Source: an uncultured Planctomycetaceae bacterium
GTDB taxonomy: Bacteria > Planctomycetota > Planctomycetia > Pirellulales > Thermoguttaceae
DNA: 64,000 nt
Assembly (NCBI GenBank): GCA_946408825.1
Contig: CAMJTU010000012.1
Coordinates: forward strand, 1-64,000
Reading direction: 5' to 3'
Part shown: piece after piece, positions 16,447-25,815 of the stretch
How positions within the stretch are numbered: position 1 is the first letter of the stretch
Layout of the letters: every line of letters begins with the position of its first letter
The notes under the pieces: model-generated
What the model saw: only the letters and a program-made list of their open reading frames with translations
Told to the model about the DNA's origin: nothing
The model's database searches: none
Translations under genes and position numbers: made by a program

Positions 16447-17340
16447 TCAATCGACAGGACGCAAAGCGAGCCGCGCGCCGGTGAATTCGTCGCGGTCGAT
16501 CGGCCAATTCCAGCCGCGGAAGGCGGCGCGGCAGTCGACCGCCCTGTCGCTCCAACTGCCGCCGCGAAGAACGCGGCTCGGACCATCTGACTTTTTATAC
16601 GCACAAACGTGCGACAACGCGCCGTTGGGAAGAACGCGGCACGAGAAAATTTCTGGTCCAGCCGAGTCCGTCGCCTCGCCCTTCGGATAAGTCCCATGCG
16701 CGTCTTGAACCCATTCGCGGACGTTTCCGTGCATATCGACAAGTCCCCACGCGTTCGCGCCGTATTTGCCTACTTCCGTCGTCTTCTCTAAATACGGTCC
16801 TTTCTTATCCGTACCGAAAGGATAATTCCCGTCGCAGTTCGCCTTATCCCCGTTGAGCGCGTCTCCAAAACTGTACGCCGTCGTCGCGCCTGCACGGCAA
16901 GCGTATTCCCATTCCGCTTCCGTCGGAAGACTAAATCTATATCCCTTGGGCCTGACCCAAAATCTATTCAATTTTCCAATGTACTCTTGGCAGTCGTTCC
17001 AAGAGATATTCTCCACCGGAAGACGATCCGACCCCTTGAAATAACTCGGATTGCCGAGCATGACAGACTTCCACATTCCCTGCGTGATCGGACTCTCCAA
17101 CATCCAAAATCCCCGACTGACGTTCACTTTGCGCTGAACTTCGTCGCGGTAGTACAAAAGAAGTTCGTCAGGCCGTCCCTGACCTCTAGCGCGCGCCTCT
17201 TCGTTTTCTTCCATCGGACTGCCCATCACAAACGAGCCTGCCGGAATCCAGCGAAAAGCGTATTCCACGCCCTTGATCGTCAGCGTCATGCGTTCGCCCG
17301 CTTTGCGGGAATCGCCGTCGTTCTTTGTCGTTTCCGCCAT
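16447..17340 (-). CDS. SUMF1-fold (formylglycine-generating enzyme-like) protein, copy 1
   Basis: A 297-aa protein covering one SUMF1/FGE-sulfatase domain: FRWIPAGSFVMGSP, LPVENISWNDCQEYIGKLN, LPTEAEWEYACRAG, DMHGNVREWVQD and RVLRGGSWSD. True FGE uses two cysteines shortly after the GGS motif; here that segment is shortened to GGSWSDRAVDCRAA, so sulfatase activation is unlikely. Planctomycetes use many such domains as binding or non-catalytic modules. No signal peptide is evident. It lies 102 bp after a close paralogue on the same strand, a tandem duplication. The ATG has no strong Shine-Dalgarno; the internal MTLTI is another possible start. Confidence 0.85.
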   Translation of the reverse strand: MAETTKNDGDSRKAGERMTLTIKGVEYAFRWIPAGSFVMGSPMEENEEARARGQGRPDELLLYYRDEVQRKVNVSRGFWMLESPITQGMWKSVMLGNPSYFKGSDRLPVENISWNDCQEYIGKLNRFWVRPKGYRFSLPTEAEWEYACRAGATTAYSFGDALNGDKANCDGNYPFGTDKKGPYLEKTTEVGKYGANAWGLVDMHGNVREWVQDAHGTYPKGEATDSAGPEIFSCRVLPNGALSHVCAYKKSDGPSRVLRGGSWSDRAVDCRAAFRGWNWPIDRDEFTGARLALRPVD

Positions 17341-17392
17341 TCTTTGATTTCTTTAATAACAAAGCCGTCAAAACTTTACGCCTAACGCGGCG

Positions 17393-17425
17393 CCGTCAAG
17401 GGGAAAACGACGTTTCCCTTGACGG
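17393..17425 (-). terminator. Stem-loop between the two SUMF1-fold genes
   Basis: A perfect 10-bp stem (17393-17402 with 17416-17425), placed 18 bp after the stop of copy 2. It has no U run on either side, so it may be a processing or stabilising hairpin rather than a full terminator. Confidence 0.5.
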
Positions 17426-17442
17426 TTCGTTTTCGCGGCGCG

Positions 17443-18246
17443 TCAATCGACGGGGCGCAAAGCGAGCCGCGCGCCAACAGTGCAATCATGAGAATCCGGA
17501 GTTCCGGTTCCACGCCAGGCGGCGCGGCAACCGACCGGGAGGTCGCCGCAGCTTCCGCCGCGAAAAACGCGGCAAAAGCCGCGCTTCGGCCCCGACGGAT
17601 CCACGACCTTAGCCTTGGGATAAATCCCAAACCAATCGCGAACCCATTCGCTGACGTTCCCGTGCATATCATACAGTCCCCATCTGTTCGCCGGGTACGC
17701 CCCAGGCTCCGTCGATTTGCCTAAATACGGTCCTTGACGATCGGTTCCAAAAGGCCATAGACCGTAACAATTCGCCTTATCGCCGTTTAAAGAACGCCCA
17801 AACCAATAAGGCGTCGTCGTTCGCGCTCGGCACGCGTACTCCCATTCCGCCTCCGTCGGAAGACTGAACTCAAAACCGTCGGGACATATCTCAAAACCGT
17901 TTAATTTCTCGATGAACGCTTGACATTCGTTCCAAGAAACGCGTTCCACAGGAAGCCGTTCCGAACCCAAACAAAGGCTTGGATTGTTCCCCATCACCGA
18001 CTTCCACATTCCCTGTGAAATCGGACTTTCCTGCATCCAGAACCCTCGGCTAATCTTAACTTTATGTCGATTCTGTTCCTCCAAATAATCCACGCCCTCA
18101 TGACCGAATTCTAAAGCGTTTGCCGCCGCTTCTTTCTGTTCTTTCTTCGAACTCCCCATCCTAAACGCCCCCGGCGGAATCCAACGAAACGCGTATTCCA
18201 AGCCTAGGATCGTCAACGTCATACGTTCGCCCGCGACGCGTCCCAT
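17443..18246 (-). CDS. SUMF1-fold (FGE-like) protein, copy 2
   Basis: A 267-aa paralogue of the next gene downstream, with the same order: FRWIPPGAFRMGSS, LPVERVSWNECQAFIEKLN, LPTEAEWEYACRA, DMHGNVSEWVRDW, FRGGSCGDLPVGCRAA. A Cys follows GGS, but the canonical paired-cysteine spacing of FGE is not met. AGGAGAG directly upstream gives the ATG at 18246. It starts 50 bp after the flavin-reductase-like gene, so these genes probably share a transcript. The role is unknown; the fold is secure. Confidence 0.85.
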   Translation of the reverse strand: MGRVAGERMTLTILGLEYAFRWIPPGAFRMGSSKKEQKEAAANALEFGHEGVDYLEEQNRHKVKISRGFWMQESPISQGMWKSVMGNNPSLCLGSERLPVERVSWNECQAFIEKLNGFEICPDGFEFSLPTEAEWEYACRARTTTPYWFGRSLNGDKANCYGLWPFGTDRQGPYLGKSTEPGAYPANRWGLYDMHGNVSEWVRDWFGIYPKAKVVDPSGPKRGFCRVFRGGSCGDLPVGCRAAWRGTGTPDSHDCTVGARLALRPVD

Positions 18247-18295
18247 CGGTCAACTCTCCTTCCGCTTCGTCCATTGGAACGGGTTCGCCGTTCTA

Positions 18296-18871
18296 TCATT
18301 CCTTCTTCGCGATTTCATTTCCGTCGCAGAACGCGTTTCCGACCTTTTCGCCGATCGCGTAATAGCCGTTCTGGAACGTGTCGAAGACAAACGCTTGGAT
18401 TCTGGTCGGGTCGATTTTGCCGGACTCGTCGAAGAGTTTTTCATCGGCGAGCGTGTTGCGGATACGACCGATCACGTGGGCGTCCTTCTCCTCTTCGACG
18501 ATCTCTTCGAGCTCGCACTCGAACGTAATCGGGAACTCCGTCAGGACGGGCGCCGACACAATCTCGCTGGGCGCGGCGACGAGCCCGGAACGGTCGAATT
18601 TATCGGGATAACGATTCGCCGAATAGATTCCGAGATAATCCGCCTCTTTGAGGTGCGGAATATCGGCGATGGAAATCGTAAAGGCTTTATTGAGCTTGAT
18701 ATTGGCGAACGTTTTATGATGCGGGTCGAGATCGACCGCGAGTTTTTCTTCCCCGTAGACGCCGCCCCACGCCGCCGTCATCACGTCGACGCGTTTGTTC
18801 TCGTCGTAAGTCGCGATAAGAAGGACGGGCATTGGGAACAAATAGGGTTTGGGACCGAGTTTTTTCAGCAT
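18296..18871 (-). CDS. Flavin reductase-like domain protein (copy B)
   Basis: A 191-aa split-barrel flavin-binding protein: KPYLFPMPVLLIATYDEN, DVMTAAWGG, AFTISIADIPHLKEADYLG. It is the paralogue of the gene at 14626-15225, and the two enclose the toxin-antitoxin pair and the SUMF1-fold genes. An upstream TTG would add 38 residues, but the ATG at 18871 is preceded by AAAGG at six bases and matches the paralogue's start. Function is probably flavin or flavodoxin-like electron transfer; the partner is unknown. Confidence 0.85.
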   Translation of the reverse strand: MLKKLGPKPYLFPMPVLLIATYDENKRVDVMTAAWGGVYGEEKLAVDLDPHHKTFANIKLNKAFTISIADIPHLKEADYLGIYSANRYPDKFDRSGLVAAPSEIVSAPVLTEFPITFECELEEIVEEEKDAHVIGRIRNTLADEKLFDESGKIDPTRIQAFVFDTFQNGYYAIGEKVGNAFCDGNEIAKKE

Positions 18872-19012
18872 TGCAAGACCTTTAAAATCTAAGAGCGCCG
18901 CAGCGGCGCTGGGCGCGCCGCTTTGAAAATGAACGAAGCGCCGCCCGTTGGAAACGGGCGACGCGCTGAAAACCGAACCGTCCAAGGAAAGGATAGACGT
19001 TAAGGCGTGTAA

Positions 19013-21439
19013 CTAATAGATCAAGAAGTTCGCGCGGAACGCGTTGAAACGTTCGAGATCGGACTTCCAGAGAGCCGGGATATCGTCGAACGACTTATCG
19101 GAGTTGATCGCCTCGAGCGTCGCGTCGTTGAGGAGCAGCGTGTTGGCGTTCTTCTGATTCCATTCGGACGAATAATCCTTCGCGAAGAGCTTCATGATCG
19201 CGATTCCGACTTCGACCGCGTCGAGTTTCTTCGCGTCCGTGACCGTCATATGGACGCCGGAGACTTCTTCGCCCTTATGGACGCTCGCGGTCGGCGTATA
19301 CTTGATCGCGTCGAACTTGATTCCGGGGAACTGGAACGCGTTGAGTTTCTCGGCGAGGTCTTCGCCGTTGATCCACGGGGCGCCGACGACCTCGAAAGGC
19401 GTGTCGGTTCCGCGCCCGACGGAAACGTTCGTGAACTCCATGATTCCGATTCCGGGATAGAGGAGCGCTTCCGTGAGGGATCGCATATTCGGCGAAGGAT
19501 TGATCCACGTCAGTCCGGTCTCGTCGTAATACTGATCGCGGGTCCAGTTTTCGCAGGGGACGACCGTCAGATCGAGATCGAGGTTGTACTTATAGGCGAA
19601 CGCGAGCGCGAGTTCGCCGACGGTCATGCCGTGCTGGATCGGCATGGGGAAGAACGCGACGTACGATTCGCGACCGGGATCGAGGAACGGGCCTCTGACG
19701 TTGACGCCGCCGATCGGGTTCGGACGGTCGAGGACGACGAACTTCTTATGAAGGTCGGCACACGCCTGCATCGCGGAGCACATCGCGCTGATATACGTAT
19801 AGAAACGAACGCCGACGTCCTGAATATCGAAGACGAACGCGTCGACTTCTTCGAGCATCTGCGGGGTCGGACGACGAATCTCGCCGTAGAGGCTGTAGAC
19901 CTTGAGTCCCGTTTCGGGATCCTTGACGTCGTCGATATTCGACTGATCGAGCGCGCCGTAGAGACCGTGTTCGGGGCTGAAGAGGGTCGTCAGATTGACG
20001 CCGCCGTCCTGCATCGCCTTCGGCAGATGCGAACCGTCGCGGAGAACGCCGGTCTGGTTCGTGAGGAGCCCGACTTTAAGGTCTTTAAGAGGCGCGTATT
20101 CGTCGCGCGCGAGGACGTCGGCGCCGGTCAGAGTCGCGCCTTTCTTAAATTCGGAGACCGCGTTCGGGGAGACGTAGACGGACTTTTTAACGAACTCGGC
20201 GGCGGCGTTGCGATCGACGTCTTCGTGGATCGAGTCGAGCGCGATCTGACCGATCTTGCCGCTCATCCCGACGTAATCGCCCTTCCCGTCCGGGTGCAGG
20301 CGGTTGCCGAGGAAGATCACATAGAGGTTCGTGCCGGGGTCGATCCAAATCGACGTGCCGGTAAATCCGCTGTGTCCGATCGCTTCGGGAGACATCAGAA
20401 CGGCGCGGTTGCCGGAGTACGGGGAGCGCTTGTCCCAGCCGCGAGAACGAACGCCGCGCGGGATTCCGAGCGGTTCGGTCATGAGCTTGAAGGTTTCAGG
20501 CTTCATGATCTGGACGGGGTCGGCGCCGGACGCGGGAGTGTACGTGCCGTGACCGATCAGCATCGCGGAGAGAATCGCAAGGTCGGGCGCGGTGGAGAAG
20601 TTGCCCGCGTGTCCCGCGACGCCCTTCATTTCATAGGCGCGAGGATCGTGGACTTCGCCCTTGATCCAGTTCTCGTCTTCCGACGTCCGCTTTTCAGCCG
20701 CCGCCGCGCGAGCCTTCTGCTCGTCGTTCGGGTTGTAGCCCGTGTCGACCATGCCGAGGGGCAGATAGATATTCTGACGAACGAACTCGTCCTCCGACAT
20801 GCCCGTGACCTTTTCAATCACGTAGCCCATGAGGATAAAGCCGACGTCGCTGTACGCAAACGCTTCGCGCGGGGGCGTGCGCAATCCGAGTTTGCAGATG
20901 TTCGCGAGGATTTCTTCGCGATTGAAGCCGATGTAGTCGCGAATGCTGTTGTCGGGCGTGAGGCCGGAGATATGGGTGAGGCAGTCGCGAACGGTAATCG
21001 TTTCTTTGCCGTTCTGCGCGAAGTCGGGGAAATACTTCACAATCGGATCGTCGTAGCCGATCTGACCGCGTTCGACGAGAATCGCGGTCGCGATCGCTGT
21101 CGCGGTCACTTTTGTGAGAGACGCGAGGTCGTAAAGCGTGTCGAAGGTCGTCTGCTCGACGGTCGGCTCCGTTTGACGGTCGCCGTAAGCGCGGAGAAAC
21201 GCGAGCTTGTTGCCGCGTCCGATCGCGACGACGGCGCCGGGGAAGTTGCCCGCTTCGATATTTTCTTCAACGATCGCGTCGATGCGATCGAGCGCGGCGG
21301 CGTCCATATTAAGCTCCGCAGGCGCGACGACCGGAACCGCCATTTTCGCCGGGTCCGGATAGTCGGCTGCGCTCGTAACATTCGCGACGAAAAGCGTCGC
21401 GAGTCCCAAAAACAGCTTTGTAAGATTCTTCATTTTCAT
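19013..21439 (-). CDS. Fusion of serine beta-lactamase-type hydrolase and NamZ-type exo-muramidase (DUF1343)
   Basis: An 808-aa exported protein. A signal peptide (1-24) precedes a beta-lactamase/penicillin-binding-type domain (about 40-410) with SLTK (Ser107, Lys110), YSD (196-198) and HSG (356-358). A DUF1343 domain (about 440-808) follows, starting LKVGLLTNQTGV and carrying FSPEHGLYG, LDRPNPIGG and EFTNVSVGRGT. DUF1343 includes NamZ, an exo-beta-N-acetylmuramidase of peptidoglycan turnover. The natural fusion suggests one exported enzyme that handles both peptide/ester bonds and terminal MurNAc. The first or third codon may be the start (ATG-AAA-ATG), with AGGG just upstream. A promoter lies upstream and a terminator separates it from the oxidoreductase gene. 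Confidence 0.9.
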   Translation of the reverse strand: MKMKNLTKLFLGLATLFVANVTSAADYPDPAKMAVPVVAPAELNMDAAALDRIDAIVEENIEAGNFPGAVVAIGRGNKLAFLRAYGDRQTEPTVEQTTFDTLYDLASLTKVTATAIATAILVERGQIGYDDPIVKYFPDFAQNGKETITVRDCLTHISGLTPDNSIRDYIGFNREEILANICKLGLRTPPREAFAYSDVGFILMGYVIEKVTGMSEDEFVRQNIYLPLGMVDTGYNPNDEQKARAAAAEKRTSEDENWIKGEVHDPRAYEMKGVAGHAGNFSTAPDLAILSAMLIGHGTYTPASGADPVQIMKPETFKLMTEPLGIPRGVRSRGWDKRSPYSGNRAVLMSPEAIGHSGFTGTSIWIDPGTNLYVIFLGNRLHPDGKGDYVGMSGKIGQIALDSIHEDVDRNAAAEFVKKSVYVSPNAVSEFKKGATLTGADVLARDEYAPLKDLKVGLLTNQTGVLRDGSHLPKAMQDGGVNLTTLFSPEHGLYGALDQSNIDDVKDPETGLKVYSLYGEIRRPTPQMLEEVDAFVFDIQDVGVRFYTYISAMCSAMQACADLHKKFVVLDRPNPIGGVNVRGPFLDPGRESYVAFFPMPIQHGMTVGELALAFAYKYNLDLDLTVVPCENWTRDQYYDETGLTWINPSPNMRSLTEALLYPGIGIMEFTNVSVGRGTDTPFEVVGAPWINGEDLAEKLNAFQFPGIKFDAIKYTPTASVHKGEEVSGVHMTVTDAKKLDAVEVGIAIMKLFAKDYSSEWNQKNANTLLLNDATLEAINSDKSFDDIPALWKSDLERFNAFRANFLIY

Positions 21440-21487
21440 CCCTGTTTCTTAAAAGCGAAAGAACGCGGTCAAACGCCGCTCTTATGT

Positions 21488-21515
21488 ATTATAAAAAATC
21501 AAGATAAAATAGCAA
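21488..21515 (-). promoter_or_regulatory. Promoter of the NamZ-type fusion gene
   Basis: Minus-strand TTGCTA (21510-21515), 16-bp spacer, TATAAT (21488-21493), about 50 bp before the start codon. Confidence 0.65.
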
Positions 21516-21565
21516 CTCACGTCGAAAACTCCAAACGACGTCCTTGTTTCGTGGGCTCCAGCTTG

Positions 21566-21608
21566 AAAAAGGCGCGCCGCCAACGCGATACAGCGTGGCG
21601 GCGCGCCT
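21566..21608 (-). terminator. Terminator after the Gfo/Idh/MocA gene
   Basis: A 13-bp GC-rich stem (21570-21582 with 21596-21608) with U residues on the minus strand (complement of 21566-21570), 34 bp after the stop of the oxidoreductase gene. Confidence 0.85.
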
Positions 21609-21642
21609 GATTTTACGTAAGGTCGCTAGGTTCTAAAACGTC

Positions 21643-23709
21643 TCAGAGCGCATACTCGGGACGCGCCAGATTCGGGGTCGCGTCGGCAACGGCGGCTTGG
21701 ACGAGTTCGGCGATCTTTTCCTCGGAGGTTCCGGCGACGGCGTTGTTGCGGACGAGGCGTTCGGCGTATTCCGCTTCTGGGGTCTCGTCGGAGTCGGCGT
21801 CGAACCAGGAGTCTTTAAACTCGACGGTCGCGTTGAGGTTCGCCGAGATGTTGGTCACGAGCGCGATGATCGCGTCCCAGATCGCAACTTCGCCGCGGCA
21901 GCGCGTGAGAAGAAGCGGCTTCGCGTTGACCGAGTCGCCAAACGCTTTCTTACCGTAGGCGGCGGTCAGGAGCGGCATGATCTCTTCGTCGACCTTTTCG
22001 GGGTCCGCTTCAGGGTTCTTGCGGATGCAGTACGCCCAGTGCTCAAGTTCTTCGCAGTATCCGCGGCTGACTTCCGTCGCGTAGACGGCCTCGTAGCCGA
22101 TCGCGGAGGAGAGCTTGTCGCCGTCTTCGGAGATGACGACGTCGAGGTTGCCGGCGGTTCCGGCGACCTTCGTCTTGTCGTTGACGGCGGAGGTGCGGTA
22201 GAGGTACGCTTCCTTCTCGGAGTCGATCTGAATCGTGCCCTTCGTGCCGAAGACGACTTCGCCATAGCCGCCGAATCCGTTGCCGTTAATCGTGGCGTAC
22301 GCGACGGTAACCTTGCGCTGCTTGCCGAGTTCGTCGTTCGGGTCGTAGTTCGCGGCGGGATAGTCGTAGAGCGCGGCGACGTGGTCGTCGACGTCGCGAT
22401 CGAGCGGGCTGAAGAGCGAACGCGAACCGGACGCGGAAACGGACAGAGGATGCTGTTTCTTGCCGCCGTGCAACGCCGCGATGAAGATCGACGCGGCGTC
22501 GAGCTGGTGGCTGCCGAGTTCCGCCATGAGTCCGCCGCCGGTGCGATCCCAGAGGCGCCAACGGATGAGCTCTTCGATCGCGGGACGGTCGTATGTTTCG
22601 TCCCCTTCCTTGCGGGTCGCGGCCTCGTAGCCGTAGTCTTCCGCTTTGTTGTACTTAACGCCGTTAAGCTCGCCGCCTTCGATGAGAATGAAGTCGGAAA
22701 GCTGAGCGCGTTTCTGGTCGATCTTCTTCTGGAGCGCGTCGAGATCGCGCTGGAGCGTAGTCTTTTCACGGGAAAGACGCTTCGCCTCGTCGATGAGCTC
22801 GGGAGTCTTCTCTTCGTCGGGAGTCGCGTTAATCTGGTCGACGCGCGCTTGATCCTTGACGATGTTCGCCTTGATCGCGTCCGCCTGGTCGTTCCAGTCT
22901 TTCCATTCGCGCATCAGGTCGCCCTTCTTGATATCGACCGCCTTGGAGCCTTCCGGAAGAGGCTGCTGCCAACTGTCGGAACCGGGAAGGTTGCCGCGGT
23001 GCCACTGCGCGCGGATATAGTGAATGTCGCCGATCGCGGTCGAGTTGATGAGCGCAGTCGCGTTGTCATACAGAATGTTGTAATGACGTTGGTGACCGAT
23101 CGCGAGGTGTTTGTGCGTCTCGTGCGCGACGCGAATCATCTCCTTGCATTTCGCGACGGAGTGTCCCATGAGTTTTTCGGTCAACACGTGGCATCCGGCG
23201 CGCATCGCCAAGATCGCCGCCGGAGCGTGTAGGAAGAGGGGCAACCCGATAATGACGCCCTCGATTCCAAGCGCTTTCGCGTCTTTGAGGAGGTCGCGAT
23301 AATCGTTGTAGACCTTGACATGCTGGCGCGCTTCCGCTTCCGTCTTCCAACCGTACTTCTTCATAAGGCCGGGACGAACGGCGGCCGCCGTCGAACTGTA
23401 GCAGTCGCCGTGGAACGCGCGATACTGGTTGTAAGGACGGCAGTCGGCGATTGCGACGACTTGGATGTATTTCGGATTAATGCCGCCGATGAGGACGCTG
23501 CCCTCGTCGCCCGTTCCGAGAACGGCGACGCGCACCGGCTGATCGACAACCCCGTACTTGAAGTAGTAAGAGCCGACGCCTTTTCCGGAAGAAAGCTCGG
23601 CGCGAGCCGATTGCTTAAGGAAATCGCGGCGCGTCAGAGGACTGCCGATCGCGGCGAGAAAGTTTTCCTTGCCGATGTCTTTCTGTTCGGTCGTTAAGTT
23701 TAATTCCAT
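21643..23709 (-). CDS. Gfo/Idh/MocA family oxidoreductase, large form with coiled-coil insert
   Basis: A 688-aa NAD(P)-binding oxidoreductase. The Rossmann start is VRVAVLGTGDEG (about 59-70), followed by the conserved LTEKLMGHS (the EKP-type motif). A twin-arginine signature TRRDFLK (26-32) is present, but the next 20 residues are polar, not the hydrophobic core of a Tat signal. Residues about 262-342 form a charged, heptad-like insert inside the substrate domain; the paralogue upstream has a shorter one. Families of this type oxidise or isomerise sugars, often exported in planctomycetes. It lies 154 bp behind the paralogue and ends at a terminator. Substrate is unknown. Confidence 0.88.
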   Translation of the reverse strand: MELNLTTEQKDIGKENFLAAIGSPLTRRDFLKQSARAELSSGKGVGSYYFKYGVVDQPVRVAVLGTGDEGSVLIGGINPKYIQVVAIADCRPYNQYRAFHGDCYSSTAAAVRPGLMKKYGWKTEAEARQHVKVYNDYRDLLKDAKALGIEGVIIGLPLFLHAPAAILAMRAGCHVLTEKLMGHSVAKCKEMIRVAHETHKHLAIGHQRHYNILYDNATALINSTAIGDIHYIRAQWHRGNLPGSDSWQQPLPEGSKAVDIKKGDLMREWKDWNDQADAIKANIVKDQARVDQINATPDEEKTPELIDEAKRLSREKTTLQRDLDALQKKIDQKRAQLSDFILIEGGELNGVKYNKAEDYGYEAATRKEGDETYDRPAIEELIRWRLWDRTGGGLMAELGSHQLDAASIFIAALHGGKKQHPLSVSASGSRSLFSPLDRDVDDHVAALYDYPAANYDPNDELGKQRKVTVAYATINGNGFGGYGEVVFGTKGTIQIDSEKEAYLYRTSAVNDKTKVAGTAGNLDVVISEDGDKLSSAIGYEAVYATEVSRGYCEELEHWAYCIRKNPEADPEKVDEEIMPLLTAAYGKKAFGDSVNAKPLLLTRCRGEVAIWDAIIALVTNISANLNATVEFKDSWFDADSDETPEAEYAERLVRNNAVAGTSEEKIAELVQAAVADATPNLARPEYAL

Positions 23710-23863
23710 TTTTCAGCCTGATATTCTTTCGCCCGGAAGCCGACGGAAAACGCCGCGTCGGGCTGGTAAGGTTTCTGAAGTCCGACCCTCCTGGGGGAAC
23801 AGGAGCGTCTCCGATATGCCGGGGCGCGCGCCGCGCGAACGCGAGACGCGCCCTCTTTCAGAA

Positions 23864-25666
23864 TCAAAGCTTATACTTGTCCTGATCGATATTCGGAACG
23901 CCGCGTTCGACGCCGAGGTCGTTTTCCGGCGTCTCGTCGTCGTCCGGATCGAACCACGATTCTTTGAAGGAGACGCTTTCGCCCTTGTCTGCCGCGATGT
24001 TCGTCACGAGCGCGATAACCGCGTCGCCGAGCGCGATGCGAGGATTGCAGCGCGGCTGAACCACGGGATCTTGGCAGTTGGGATTTTCCTTAACGCACCA
24101 CGCCCAGTGCTCGATCTCTTCCTTATATCCGCGGCTGACCGCAGGACCGGCGGGGCCGGCGCTGGCGACGGCCTTCTGAGCCGGGGCGCTTGCCTGCGTG
24201 TCGAGCGCGGCGGCGCCCGCCGCTTTCTTCTCGACCTTGCTCGTGGAAGGACCGCGCAGGAACTGAGAATCCTGCTCGCGTTCGAGGATAATCGTTCCCT
24301 TGCTGCCGTAGACGATTTCGCCATAGCCGCCGAAGCCGTTGCCGTTGATCGTCGAATACTGAACCGTAACGGTTCGGCGACGACCGTCGGGAGTCTCCGG
24401 ATTGTAGTTCGGCGCGGGGAATTCGACGAGCGTCGTAATATGGTCTTGTACTTCGCGGTCGAAGGAGAAGAGGTTACGGTTCGCGGAAACGTGGACGCGA
24501 AGCGGATGAACCTTGCCGTTGTCCGGGAGTTTTGACGGATCTTCGCCGCGAAGGAGCGCCGCGCGACGATTCGAGGCCGCGAGGAAAATCGAAGCCGCGT
24601 CAAGCTGGTGGCTTCCGAGTTCGACCATGAGGCCGCCGCCGGTGCGCTTCCACAGACGCCAGCGGATCAGTTCTTCCGTACTCGGACGAGTATACTGCAT
24701 CTCGCCGCTTCCGATCGTCGCGTCTTGATAACCGTATTCGGCGGGCGACTTGAGTTTCTGACCGTTGTATTCCGCGTCCGCTTCGAGCATCATCGCGTCG
24801 GCGAGCTGCGCTTCTTTCTGGGAAACCTTGAGGCGCCACGCTTCAATGTCGAGTCCGCGCGCGTCGGCGAGTTCCTGCTTCCACTGCGCGAGTTCTTCCG
24901 CGAGTTTCCGCGCCTGCTTGTCGCCCGGCTTGAAGTCGTACGGCATCGGCATCTGCCAGCTGTCGGACCCGGGGGAGTTGCCGCGGTGCCACTGCGCGCG
25001 GATGTAGTGGACGTCGCCCAGAAGTCCGCGTTCGATCTGGTCGGACGCCTCTTCGTAAAGGGAGTTGTAATGACGCTGGTGTCCGATCGCGAGGTGCTTG
25101 TGGAAATACTTCGCGGCGCGCGCCATTTCCTTACATTCGATAATCGAATGTCCCATGAGCTTTTCGCAGAGAACGTGCAGTCCTTTGCTCATCGCCTGAA
25201 CGGCGGCGGGCGCATGGAGGTGAAGGGGCAGACCGATAATCACGGCCTCGATTCCGAGCTTCTTCGCGTCCGCGAGGAGATCGCGATAATCGGAATAGAC
25301 AGCGACGTGCTTGCGCGCTTCGTCTTCCGTCTCCCAGCCGTACTTCTCCATAAGGCCGCAGCGCGCCGCAAACGCAACGTCGCTGTAATGGTCGCCGTGG
25401 AACGCGCGATATTGGTTATACGGACGAATATCCGCGATCGCGACGATCTGGACGAAGTCCGGATTGCACGCGCCGAGGAGCACGCTTCCTTCGTCGCCCG
25501 TGCCGAGGATCGCGACGCGCAGCGGCTCCGGGTGCGACTTGCTATAGCTGTAGTAGAACGCGCCTGCGCTCACGGCGGGAACGGCCGCAGCCAAAGCGCC
25601 CGCCTTGAGAAAATTACGTCGCGAGCAACCGCAAGGGGTCGTCGTTTTCTCAGTGTTAGAACTCAT
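23864..25666 (-). CDS. Tat-exported Gfo/Idh/MocA family oxidoreductase
   Basis: A 600-aa paralogue of the preceding oxidoreductase. It has a good Tat signal: CSRRNFLKAG, then ALAAAVPAVSAGAF. The Rossmann motif is LRVAILGTGDEG and the EKP-type motif LCEKLMGHS. A heptad-like charged insert (about 260-320) sits at the same place as in its neighbour, and an Ala/Pro-rich loop (about 480-510) interrupts the C-terminal part. AGGA upstream supports the ATG. With the DoxX-like gene 149 bp upstream it probably forms an operon acting in the periplasm on sugar-like substrates. Confidence 0.9.
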   Translation of the reverse strand: MSSNTEKTTTPCGCSRRNFLKAGALAAAVPAVSAGAFYYSYSKSHPEPLRVAILGTGDEGSVLLGACNPDFVQIVAIADIRPYNQYRAFHGDHYSDVAFAARCGLMEKYGWETEDEARKHVAVYSDYRDLLADAKKLGIEAVIIGLPLHLHAPAAVQAMSKGLHVLCEKLMGHSIIECKEMARAAKYFHKHLAIGHQRHYNSLYEEASDQIERGLLGDVHYIRAQWHRGNSPGSDSWQMPMPYDFKPGDKQARKLAEELAQWKQELADARGLDIEAWRLKVSQKEAQLADAMMLEADAEYNGQKLKSPAEYGYQDATIGSGEMQYTRPSTEELIRWRLWKRTGGGLMVELGSHQLDAASIFLAASNRRAALLRGEDPSKLPDNGKVHPLRVHVSANRNLFSFDREVQDHITTLVEFPAPNYNPETPDGRRRTVTVQYSTINGNGFGGYGEIVYGSKGTIILEREQDSQFLRGPSTSKVEKKAAGAAALDTQASAPAQKAVASAGPAGPAVSRGYKEEIEHWAWCVKENPNCQDPVVQPRCNPRIALGDAVIALVTNIAADKGESVSFKESWFDPDDDETPENDLGVERGVPNIDQDKYKL

Positions 25667-25815
25667 CGTGACTTTTCCTGTTGTATTGGAACGCCGGTCG
25701 GCGCGGTCGTCGCCGTCGCCAAATCCGGGGTTATTCTTTCGTTATCGACGCGAGGACGCGTTTTCTTGCGTCGTCGGCGCGTCGCCATTCCTATGTTGCT
25801 CCTCTTGGGGCGTCG

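Noticed and set aside
19250..21610. A 786-codon plus-strand open frame opposite the NamZ-type fusion gene
   Set aside because: Composition is Arg/Val/Asp-rich without domains; it is the antisense of a gene with strong motifs, kept open by codon bias.
21697..23232. A 511-codon open frame opposite the Gfo/Idh/MocA gene
   Set aside because: Low-complexity Val/Asp/Arg product, antisense to a clear oxidoreductase.
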